A stretch of DNA of 64,000 nucleotides from DASPJR01 sp035628505. Lineage in GTDB: Bacteria; Planctomycetota; SZUA-567; H5-PLA8. Below are positions 37,704 through 44,447 of the stretch, piece by piece. Position 1 is the stretch's first letter. Every line of letters begins with the position of its first letter. The stretch covers positions 1 to 64,000 of the forward strand of contig DASPJR010000215.1 in NCBI GenBank assembly GCA_035628505.1, given 5' to 3'. The notes under the pieces are model-generated. The model was not told the origin of the DNA. It searched no databases and worked only from the letters and a program-made list of their open reading frames with translations. Position numbers and translations under genes: made by a program.

Positions 37704-38221
37704 CTGAGCTTGCCTGTTGTCTCATCCACTTTTCCTCGCCTTACACTAGAGGGTAGATTTGTTGCATAACAGTTTGACTAAGTCGTGGCAGCCACAGGAG
37801 TAAAAAAATTGAAATGTTGCGCTTCGTGTTGCGCAACACACAAACCAAGGCGTGAAAACACGTTGCAACTTCGAACTTTCAATATTTAGACAAGTAGCTG
37901 AAATGTTATATCCAGAGCGAACGGCACGCGTCACGCAAAGCTGCGAACGGATGGTTCCTAGTTCCCGGTGCTGTAGTCTAATATCTGGATGACCATCTGG
38001 GTTACTAGTTTCTGGCTCTGCATTTTGGTTTTGGCGAGACGGAGCACCGCCTGCGGTTTTGGGTTTCGGTACCGTCAGGCTGAAAGCCTGGGATATGAAA
38101 GCCCAGGGCAAAGCGAGCCGCGCGAGCGCCGCCCTGGGTCAGCGCACCTTTCGAGATCCTGAGCCCTGACAGGGCGAAATAAAGAGTAGTCTCTGATTCA
38201 AAAGTTGAGTAAGATGTCCCC
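37704..38221. repeat. Direct repeat copy A (~518 bp), with three hairpins
   Basis: Nearly identical to copy B at 41284-41799 (offset 3576-3580 bases), except a variable middle of roughly 80 bases (about 37948-38030). It contains the palindrome GTGTTGCGCAACAC (37826-37839) and three hairpins in its right half: CAGGCT-GAA-AGCCTG (38076-38090), CCCAGGGC/GCCCTGGG with a 21-base loop (38102-38138) and GCCCT-GAC-AGGGC (38163-38175). No gene is credible inside: the translated frames in both copies are only the repeat read through. It starts right after the ftsK terminator. Confidence 0.9.
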
Positions 38222-38363
38222 GGAACTTCCCAGAAGTAGGTCACTGTCCCTAGTTTCCGCCTCCCTGGTTTGAGTTAAATGATCCCTTCGACAACTCGGA
38301 GACAATCGCCTTTTCAATGCATAGAGATAGCCGCTCCGCGTCTATCCGGGCCACCCGCCCTTT

Positions 38364-38456
38364 TCAGAGAGTGCCACCCGCGATAAACGTTTTGTGGATG
38401 TCTAAACCCACGCTCAGCCCATTGAAACGCGCGCGAAGTGAATTAATCTTCTTCAT
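38364..38456 (-). pseudogene. 5' remnant of an IS110-family transposase
   Basis: ATG at 38456, with a strong GGAGG ribosome site, starts a 30-codon frame ending in a stop. It contains SVGLDIHKTFIAGGTL, matching the N-terminal 'GxDVHK' Asp-motif of IS110-type DEDD transposases/recombinases. The frame ends within GGGTGGC sequence of the REP type, so a REP-like unit appears to have cut it. The rest of the transposase is absent. Confidence 0.65.
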
Positions 38457-38514
38457 TGTTCCCTCCTCCTCTTGACCTTCGGACATGTGATTGCAGTCAC
38501 TGAGCCCGTTATCG

Positions 38515-39003
38515 TCAATGGGGAGGGAACCTATTCACAACATCACTAAGCTCGATATGCTTCAAATTTTCTACGAATTCTGTAAATGAGGCAAAAGGTA
38601 GTGGGACCTTATCAGGCGTATCTTCCACGGCGCCATACGGGTACCATAAACCAATAGCATACTTTTGTGGTTCCTTCATACTCATAATGACCTCCCAATC
38701 ATCAAGGGTCACTGCGATACTCAGAAAATCCCTGAAACTGGGCACGTCGCTGACGATATTTTCATTTGCTAGAACTATCGAATAGATCGGCAATTTCGTT
38801 GAATCTGAAACACGGAGCCATTGCCTAATTTCCTGGCCAGTAGTCTTCAGTCTACATCGTTTTGACCAAGCACCATTATGCACAAGCAAAAATTGCTTGT
38901 AATCGTCAGGAAGGACAACGCCAAGTCGCCCTTCCACAGCACGCAGGTCGGCAGAGGTAATTTTTGGCCCACGCTCCTCAAATATGATATCGTTAGCTTT
39001 CAT
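38515..39003 (-). CDS. SMI1/KNR4 (SUKH) family protein, possible orphan immunity protein
   Basis: A 162-residue protein with the SUKH signature ITSADLRAVEGRLGVVLPDDY followed by KQFLLVHNGAW near the N-terminus, and an aromatic-rich C-terminal half. SUKH proteins often protect cells from polymorphic toxins, though many have other roles. No toxin gene is beside it, which suggests it is an orphan or was mobilised without its toxin. The gene is AT-richer than its chromosomal neighbours, in line with transfer. ATG at 39003; its ribosome site is not strong. Confidence 0.8.
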   Translation of the reverse strand: MKANDIIFEERGPKITSADLRAVEGRLGVVLPDDYKQFLLVHNGAWSKRCRLKTTGQEIRQWLRVSDSTKLPIYSIVLANENIVSDVPSFRDFLSIAVTLDDWEVIMSMKEPQKYAIGLWYPYGAVEDTPDKVPLPFASFTEFVENLKHIELSDVVNRFPPH

Positions 39004-39177
39004 CGAACGTTCTCGTTAGTAAATATTCCATTTTGTTGAAGAAAGTCTAGAACCGCCCTTTCGCCAGACTACCCCATCGCGTCCCGAACAAGAATCATCT
39101 TGATCTCTCCTCTTGCGCGGGTGGGCACAGATACGACCGGATGGCACAGACGCGCAGCGGCGATCTGTGTCCCGCGG

Positions 39178-39286
39178 GCGGGTGGCATCCTTCTAGCGCT
39201 CCACATCAGCTTGCTTCCAATTCCGGAGTGGCGGGTGGCATTTGCTTGCACTCCGATCGCGGCTTGCGTCCGTTCAAGGGTGCCAC
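39178..39286 (+). repeat. REP-like elements R1 (39178-39230) and Q1 (39231-39286)
   Basis: R1 starts GCGGGTGGCATC and contains CATCAGCTTGC; the same unit recurs as R2 at 40510-40598 and inverted as R3 at 41192-41282. Q1 (56 bases, GCGGGTGGCATTTGCTTGC...GGGTGCCAC) recurs with few changes at 40430-40485. In each, TGGCA and TGCCA ends are inverted, as in REP sequences. Just upstream (39121-39175) GGGCACAGAT and ATCTGTGTCCC form another partial hairpin. Confidence 0.7.
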
Positions 39287-39355
39287 TGAGCTGCGGAGCA
39301 GATCAGTGCGATCGGCGGACGGATGCTTCCAAGCGCTACCGTGCTGGATCGTCCA

Positions 39356-39543
39356 CTAACCTTTCATCGAGTCGTCAACGCTCAACGATTGATTGTCGCG
39401 CTTGCCGAGCACCAGTCACGCGAAATTGGACCAGCGCCAGTCGGCTGCGGACTTCACCAACCGCCGCTTCACTAGATTGTTGTGACAGTACTCCGCTTTC
39501 TCAATCGCCTTTTTCATCGACCAGATGTTGAGGTCGTGCGCGG
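39356..39543 (-). pseudogene. 3' remnant of a second REP-associated tyrosine transposase
   Basis: The minus strand encodes HDLNIWSMKKAIEKAEYCH and VKRRLVKSAADWRWSNFA, closely matching the C-terminus of the RAYT pseudogene at 40618-41188. An in-frame TGA (39416-39418) replaces a Trp codon, and the frame ends at TAG at 39356-39358. The 5' side is cut at a REP hairpin (39546-39564). Only the last third remains. Confidence 0.8.
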
Positions 39544-39545
39544 CT

Positions 39546-39564
39546 GGTGGCACTTTGTGCCACC
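39546..39564. repeat. REP-type hairpin GGTGGCAC-TTT-GTGCCACC
   Basis: A perfect 8-base stem with a 3-base loop, made of the same GGTGGCA/TGCCACC words as the other REP-like units. It marks the truncated end of the RAYT remnant and lies about 110 bases upstream of the secreted-protein gene. Confidence 0.75.
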
Positions 39565-39677
39565 CGCGGGTCCGTTTTACGTTCCCTTATCGGGTGAAAT
39601 GTCAAATGACGATGCTAAGATCGCAAGACAGAATGCAGAGAAACTTCAGAGTATTAGACATTTGAGGGTGATGAAGC

Positions 39678-40409
39678 ATGTGGATATTCTTGGTAGTAGC
39701 AATCATTCTTTTTTCGAATGCAAATGCTCAGGATATTTTTAGCGGAGAGATGTCTGCAATAGGAAATGAGGCGATTCATTACGAACTGCTAAAGAAAAGG
39801 GTAGATCTTTGGCGCGGGGCCCCATTGTATCAAAGAATCGCTGCCGCCCAAGAAGCTGCTTCGTATTTGACTGATCTCAAAAGGATTCGCGAAACCGGAA
39901 ACTTTCGAGGTAGAAGTGAACATGACCTTGAAATTGTCGCAGGTCGCGCAGCGCTTGTGATAACCGGACTAATCGGATTGACTTTGCCTTCAATAACTCG
40001 GGAATCTACCCAGGATGAAGTGAAAGCATTTCCTGGAATTGCTGCAGCGTACTGCGATGGACTAATCAGGGGACTTGTTGAAACACGGCAAATGTTCGGC
40101 GCTGTTCTTTCAAGTGAGGTGAAAAAAAGGGTGTTAGAATTGAAGGAGGGGTATAATGCTGCGCGACATAAGGATGCTTCTGAGGATGAACTAATCAAGG
40201 CTGTCGACTCGGCGTTGGGCTTTCTGGCTCTTCAGAATCCAATCGGATGTACTAAGGAAGAGATCGAAGCTTTTTTTGGACCACTTTCGGCAATCGACAA
40301 AGATAATTATAAGGTAAATGTTTTAACCAGGCTAGGTGGGATTTCTCTTTGTTTTACCATCAAAGGTGATGTAGTGACAAAAGTATTACTTCAGAGCTCG
40401 GGAAAATGA
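39678..40409 (+). CDS. Secreted protein of unknown function, island cargo
   Basis: A 243-residue protein starting with a clear signal peptide (MWIFLVVAIILFSNANA, likely cut before QD). The rest is mostly helical with no recognised domain. Base composition is clearly AT-richer and codon use differs from the chromosome around it, a sign of horizontal origin. It is flanked by two copies of a 56-base REP-like repeat (39231-39286 and 40430-40485). It is not adjacent to a recognisable partner; a role linked with the SUKH gene is possible but not shown. Confidence 0.65.
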   Translation: MWIFLVVAIILFSNANAQDIFSGEMSAIGNEAIHYELLKKRVDLWRGAPLYQRIAAAQEAASYLTDLKRIRETGNFRGRSEHDLEIVAGRAALVITGLIGLTLPSITRESTQDEVKAFPGIAAAYCDGLIRGLVETRQMFGAVLSSEVKKRVLELKEGYNAARHKDASEDELIKAVDSALGFLALQNPIGCTKEEIEAFFGPLSAIDKDNYKVNVLTRLGGISLCFTIKGDVVTKVLLQSSGK

Positions 40410-40429
40410 CGAAAAACTAGGGCAGTCAG

Positions 40430-40485
40430 GCGGGTGGCATTTGCTTGCGTTCCGATCACGGCTTGCCTCCGTTCAGGGGTGCCAT
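40430..40485 (+). repeat. REP-like element Q2
   Basis: A 56-base unit differing from Q1 (39231-39286) at about five positions. It begins GCGGGTGGCATTTGCTTGC and ends with GGGGTGCCAT, the two ends forming an inverted pair. Together Q1 and Q2 bracket the RAYT remnant and the secreted-protein gene. Confidence 0.7.
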
Positions 40486-40509
40486 GTCTGAATAGGTTCC
40501 CGGGTCAAG

Positions 40510-40598
40510 GCGGGTGGCATCTTTCTGCCGCTCTTGCATCAGCTTGCTCCCGATTTTGGGTGCCACCCGTCTCGCCGTTGAGACGGGTGCGGGTTGGG
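40510..40598 (+). repeat. REP-like element R2, upstream of the RAYT pseudogene
   Basis: It has GCGGGTGGCATC at its left, CATCAGCTTGC in the middle and the stem ACCCGTCTC (40565-40573) / GAGACGGGT (40580-40588) with loop GCCGTT at its right end. It lies 20 bases before the RAYT start. R3 is its inverted partner on the other side. Confidence 0.8.
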
Positions 40599-40617
40599 TG
40601 TAGCATCCTCAAGCGCT

Positions 40618-41188
40618 ATGGATCAACCCGTTCCGCATCGCAAGCGCAACAAGAAATACAATATCCCGGGGCACGCTCATTTTCTGACTTTTTCATGTTA
40701 CCGCCGCATGGCGTTTCTCACCAACGACACGTTCCGCCGGTAGCTGGCAGACTCCATCCGCGCAAAGTGTGACGAGTTTTACTACGCGTTGTGGGCGTAT
40801 GTGTTCATGCCTGAGCACGTTCATCTGTTGCTCAAGCCGCGCCGTGAGATGTACGAATCTGGCCAAATTCGAGCAGAGCTTTAAACTTTCTTTTTCGCGT
40901 AAGCTGATTGTTCAATTGTCGCGAGTGAATTCGCCCCTGCTGCAGTCGCTGCGCGTCAAGAACGGGTACCGCGTCTGGCAGGAGGGCGGTGGACACGATC
41001 TGAACATCTGGTCGATGAAGAAGGCGATTGAAAAAGCAGAGTACTGTCACGGAAATCCGGTGAAGCGGCGGCTGGTGAAATCAGCGGAGGAATGGCGCTG
41101 GTCGAGTTTCTGCTGGCTGGTGCAGGGGAAGCGCGAGGATGCGCCGCTACGCGTTGATGTATGGGACGAAACTCTTCTGGAAGGCTGA
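40618..41188 (+). pseudogene. REP-associated tyrosine transposase (RAYT, IS200/Y1-like), inactivated
   Basis: ATG at 40618 starts MDQPVPHRKRNKKYNIPGHA with the typical HFLTFSCYRR, then a TAG stop at 40741-40743. The same frame goes on to YALWAYVFMPEHVHLLLKP, containing the HUH metal motif HVH. A frameshift near 40860-40885 then moves to the frame with RKLIVQLSR, YRVWQEGGGHDLNIWS and CHGNPVKRRLVKSAEEWRWS, ending at 41188. RAYTs are single-copy transposases that mobilise REP sequences. The gene has one nonsense and one frameshift change, so it is dead, but inverted REP-like units still flank it. Confidence 0.9.
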
Positions 41189-41191
41189 GCG

Positions 41192-41282
41192 CCAACCCGC
41201 ACCCGTCCCAACGGCGGGACGGGTGGCACCCGAAATTAACGAGCGCAAGCTGATGTGGGAGGTGGTAGAAAGATGCCACCCG
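41192..41282 (-). repeat. REP-like element R3, inverted downstream partner of R2
   Basis: The reverse complement of this segment aligns with R2 along its length. Its stem is ACCCGTCCC (41211-41219) / GGGACGGGT (41226-41234), in which the T-A pair of R2 is replaced by C-G with the pairing kept. Repeat copy B begins 2 bases further on. Confidence 0.8.
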
Positions 41283-41283
41283 C

Positions 41284-41799
41284 CTGAGCTTGCCTGTTGT
41301 CTCATCCACTTTTCCTCGCCTTACACTAGAGGGTAGATTTGTTGCATAACAGTTTGACTAAGTCGTGGTAGCCACAGGAGTAAAAAAATTGAAATGTTGC
41401 GCTTCGTGTTGCGCAACACGCAAACCGAGGGGTGAAAATACGTTGCAACTTCGAACTTTCAATATTTAGACAAGTAGCTGAAATGTTATATCCAGTGCGA
41501 ACGGCACGCGTCACGCAAAGCCGCGAAGACGCAAAGAACGGCGCCGACGCGTCCTTGGTTTCTCGTTTTTGTTTTTGGTTTCTAGTTCCGGTTTCGGTTT
41601 TGGTTTTTGGTGAGACGGAGCACCGCCGGGGGTTTTGGGTTTCGCTGCCCTTCAGGCTGAAAGCCTGAAATACGAAAGCCCAGGGCAAAGCGAGCCGCGC
41701 GAGCGCCGCCCTGGGTCAGCGCCCCTTTCGAGATCCTGAGCCCTGACAGGGCGAAATAAAGAGTAGTCTCTGATTCAAAAGTTGAGTAAGGTGACCCCT
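41284..41799. repeat. Direct repeat copy B (~516 bp), with three hairpins
   Basis: Second copy of the element at 37704-38221. The three hairpins are conserved at 41653-41667, 41679-41715 and 41740-41752. The variable middle carries AAAGCCGCGAAGACGCAAAG words. A further short REP-like piece (GCAAGCTGATGCCACCCGCC, 41827-41846) lies just beyond it. The translated frames of both copies share an identical peptide of about 50 residues; databases may list this as a protein. Confidence 0.9.
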
Positions 41800-41862
41800 G
41801 CATGGGCGCAAGCCGCGAGTAGAGTGCAAGCTGATGCCACCCGCCAAGGAACTCGGAAAAAT

Positions 41863-41886
41863 GCCGCTCTTCGGAGCGGCTTTTTT
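41863..41886 (+). terminator. Perfect rho-independent terminator with TTCG loop
   Basis: GCCGCTC (41863-41869), loop TTCG, GAGCGGC (41874-41880), then six T. It lies 26 bases before the GTG start of the HEAT-like gene. No live plus-strand gene precedes it closely, so it either insulates that gene from island transcripts or ends a leader. Confidence 0.85.
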
Positions 41887-41912
41887 GCCGGTCCAGCGTA
41901 TACTTGTGCGGC

Positions 41913-43142
41913 GTGAAAACGAGAGCGTCTATAACAGGAACTGCACGGCGGATTCTCTGCGCCGTCTTCGTGCTGACTTCATGTGCGCTCAGCGCCGGCG
42001 AGATGCCGCAGATCAAAGAGCCGGATTGGGAGGCATGGAAAAACGCTGATCCTGCGGCAAAGAAGCGCGCGGCAGATGACCTCGCTGTTGTGCTGGCCAG
42101 CCGGCCGCAGGCGTCAGCCACGCAGGCTGAAAAAGAGCAGGTTGCAAAGAAACTGAATGAGGCCTATGCGTCTCTTCAGAAAAATGCCGACGCGTCATAC
42201 GCGGTCGCCGCGGAATTGCTGCGCAAAACCACCGACGATTGGGAGCGGCTGACGCTGGGGCTCTTGCTGGCCCCGGCCGCAAATGGTTCGACGTATCTGC
42301 ACTGGGCGATGGCGAAATCGACAAGCCTTCCACCCAGTCTGTTTGAGCAGTTTTATTACATCGCCCGTGGCCTGGCCAGGGAGCGCAAGCCTGAAGTTCT
42401 GCCTGCCATCACTCTGATGATGAAGGCCAGCGAGGGGCGACTCCGGCTGCCGTTTCTTTCGTGGCATATACCCTTCGAGGACTGTCTTTTTTACGTATTC
42501 GGCACATACGGTAAAGACGCTGTTCCTTACCTGCGGACGCTCCTGAACGATCCCTATCCGGTTGTGCGCCGTAACGCGGCCATTCTGCTCGGCTATTTCT
42601 TCGATCGCGAATCGGTTGCGATACTTCGCTTTGCGCTGAAGTCGGATGATCTGATTGCAGGCGGAGCTGCGTTCGCGCTGGGCGAGATGGGAATCCAGGA
42701 CGCAGCAAAGGACATGGTACCTTTACTGAAGCACCCCGATGCCCGCACGCGTTTCTTCGCGGCGTACGGTATTTATGAACTGAAGTATAAGGAGGCGCTG
42801 CCTGATTTAGTCGAAGCATCGCACGACGAGTCGGATACGGAGACCTTCCAGGAGATCACGGAGACGATTAATTACTTAACTGAAAATCCTAAACCCGAGC
42901 CGGTGGTGAAAAAGCTTTCGCGTGAGGAACTTGATGCGGCGCTGGACGCTGCCGAGCGCTCCCGGGGAATGACGTTCGACGCCGATGTGCTGGTTGTGTC
43001 GTGCGAAGAGCGCGATATGCCCCGCATTGAGAAGCTGCTGCTTCTGCCGACGGAAATGCCTTCAGATAAAGCGCATAAGAAGTTCAGGCAGTTGCGTGAA
43101 CTCTATAAGAAGCTGCATCGCCGGCTGAGTGGTAAGCCTTAA
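41913..43142 (+). CDS. Secreted HEAT-repeat protein
   Basis: A protein of about 409 residues with an N-terminal signal peptide (ending near LSAGE) and a helical body containing HEAT-like repeats: VPYLRTLLNDPYPVVRRNAA, IAILRFALKSDDLIAGGAAF, MVPLLKHPDARTRFFAAYGI. GTG at 41913 was chosen; the frame opens at TTG 41904, and neither has a clear ribosome site. HEAT repeats bind proteins; the role here is unknown. Confidence 0.7.
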   Translation: MKTRASITGTARRILCAVFVLTSCALSAGEMPQIKEPDWEAWKNADPAAKKRAADDLAVVLASRPQASATQAEKEQVAKKLNEAYASLQKNADASYAVAAELLRKTTDDWERLTLGLLLAPAANGSTYLHWAMAKSTSLPPSLFEQFYYIARGLARERKPEVLPAITLMMKASEGRLRLPFLSWHIPFEDCLFYVFGTYGKDAVPYLRTLLNDPYPVVRRNAAILLGYFFDRESVAILRFALKSDDLIAGGAAFALGEMGIQDAAKDMVPLLKHPDARTRFFAAYGIYELKYKEALPDLVEASHDESDTETFQEITETINYLTENPKPEPVVKKLSREELDAALDAAERSRGMTFDADVLVVSCEERDMPRIEKLLLLPTEMPSDKAHKKFRQLRELYKKLHRRLSGKP

Positions 43143-43171
43143 GCGCCAGCTGCCAGACATATTTGCGCCAC

Positions 43172-43199
43172 GCCCGCCATCAGGCGGGCTTTTCTTTTT
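43172..43199 (+). terminator. Terminator after the HEAT-repeat gene
   Basis: GCCCGCC (43172-43178), loop ATCA, GGCGGGC (43183-43189), then TTTTCTTTTT. Confidence 0.9.
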
Positions 43200-43266
43200 A
43201 AGCAACTCCACGGTCCGATCGTTGCTTCCTTGTTGAAGCGGTGAGTTGATTGAGAGGAAAAGAACT

Positions 43267-43671
43267 ATGGCTGAGCGACCGGAAGACGACGAAAAGAAAC
43301 ACGAGGCGCCCATCGCAGAGCACACGTCCAACCAGCGTCACGAAATGGACTACGTGCATGAAGACGACGAGGATGATGACGCCGATATTCATGCCCAACT
43401 TGGCGCCGATCACCACGATGACGACACAATGGACTGGCTGCTTGAAGATCTGCCAGACGGCGTCAAAGAGTATGCCGAAAAGTTCAAAGAGTTTGCGCTG
43501 AAAAAAGTCGAAGAGAATCCGATGCAGGCGCTGGCCATGGCCGCAGGCGCGGGCGCGCTGATCGCGGTGGCGCTGGGCGGAACGCGCGGAGGACGCAAAG
43601 GCATTCGCAAGATTGTCAAAGCGCTGCCGAAGTCCATTCGCAAGCCGCTGCGCAAGGCCGTGAACGTTTAG
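43267..43671 (+). CDS. DUF883/ElaB-like membrane-anchored protein
   Basis: A 134-residue protein in three parts: an acidic, His/Asp-rich N-terminus (HEDDEDDDADIHAQ and DHHDDD), a hydrophobic glycine/alanine segment after 'VEENPMQALAMAAGAGALIA' that resembles the membrane anchor of ElaB/YqjD/DUF883 proteins, and a strongly basic tail. ElaB/YqjD proteins are ribosome-binding inner-membrane proteins in E. coli; this one lacks a full match and has an added basic tail. ATG at 43267 has GAGGAAAAGAACT upstream. It is followed by two small genes in the same direction. Confidence 0.65.
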   Translation: MAERPEDDEKKHEAPIAEHTSNQRHEMDYVHEDDEDDDADIHAQLGADHHDDDTMDWLLEDLPDGVKEYAEKFKEFALKKVEENPMQALAMAAGAGALIAVALGGTRGGRKGIRKIVKALPKSIRKPLRKAVNV

Positions 43672-43741
43672 ATAGCTCTGGGGTGGCTCGGACGGCGGGT
43701 TGCCGATCAGTTGAAGAAAACGCTCGTCCCGGAGGCTGCTC

Positions 43742-44191
43742 GTGTCCGAGCTGCTCATCGACGTCGCGAGTCTCGAGACGCTTATAAAGAACCGCCTGAA
43801 CGCGGCGGTACGCTGCGTTCCGAAGCCGCAGGGTCTCGTCATCGAATTGCAGAAGGCGACGGGAATGCGCGTTCCCGGGCTGCGCACGCTGAAAGCCAGC
43901 ATTGCGCTGGCCTCGCCGCGCCTGCGAGGAAGCGATCTGACGCTGCGTTACCGCGTTTTGAAAGTCGCGGGATTGAATCTGGGCAATCGGACGGTGCTCG
44001 CACTGGCTTCGCTGCTGGGACTGACCACGAAAGCACAACACCTGGTTTCACTGGACCGCAGCCGCATTCGTGTGCATCTCGACGCACTGCGCAAGGAGAA
44101 CCCGTGGGCGCAGGCGCTGAAGATAAGATCCGTGGCTCTGCCCGAGCCGGAGCGCCGCGTTCTGAAGATCTCGTTCAACGTGGAGCCGTGA
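43742..44191 (+). CDS. Small protein of unknown function, pair member 1
   Basis: GTG at 43742 with GGAGG 6 bases upstream gives a 149-residue protein beginning SELLIDVASLETLIKNRL. No domain was recognised; it looks like a soluble alpha/beta protein. A 239-codon frame starting at 43711 overlaps it in another phase, but its first two thirds are low-complexity Arg/Ala/Gly shadow and were rejected. It is followed after 2 bases by the next gene, whose N-terminus looks related. Confidence 0.6.
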   Translation: MSELLIDVASLETLIKNRLNAAVRCVPKPQGLVIELQKATGMRVPGLRTLKASIALASPRLRGSDLTLRYRVLKVAGLNLGNRTVLALASLLGLTTKAQHLVSLDRSRIRVHLDALRKENPWAQALKIRSVALPEPERRVLKISFNVEP

Positions 44192-44193
44192 GA

Positions 44194-44430
44194 ATGGCTA
44201 CTTTATTTTTAGACCTGCCGTCCCTGCAGAATCTGCTGCGCCGCTACGGCGTGGAGCTCTCGCCTGCAGGCGACGGGGAATTGAATTTAAGGCAGCGGCA
44301 GATGGGCCTGGCGCTATTTATAAAATCGTTGAATCTTTCCGGCGATGTGAAGCTGAACGGAATGACGGTAAACATCAAAGACATCGAGCTCCAGCCAGAC
44401 GGTGCTCATGTTCACTTCGCCATACGTTGA
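44194..44430 (+). CDS. Small protein of unknown function, pair member 2
   Basis: A 78-residue protein beginning MATLFLDLPSLQNLLRRYGV, which resembles the start of the preceding gene. The stop of that gene is only 2 bases upstream, so translation is likely coupled. It may be a paralogue or two parts of one function. It ends 17 bases from the converging kinase gene. Confidence 0.55.
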   Translation: MATLFLDLPSLQNLLRRYGVELSPAGDGELNLRQRQMGLALFIKSLNLSGDVKLNGMTVNIKDIELQPDGAHVHFAIR

Positions 44431-44447
44431 GCGGGCTTGGCGGCCGT

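Noticed and set aside
37746..38111. 121- and 120-codon similar frames in the two direct repeats
   Set aside because: They are the repeat read through in one frame and differ only where the DNA repeats differ; no ribosome site.
38005..38244. Shared ~50-residue peptide encoded by both repeat copies
   Set aside because: A translation artefact of a hairpin-rich repeat, with pairing conserved and no start signals.
40741..40743. TAG in RAYT as programmed read-through
   Set aside because: A frameshift further on also breaks the gene, so decay is simpler.
43711..44193. N-terminal part of a 239-codon frame over the small gene pair
   Set aside because: Overlaps the better-supported GTG 43742 gene in a different frame; residues are low-complexity.
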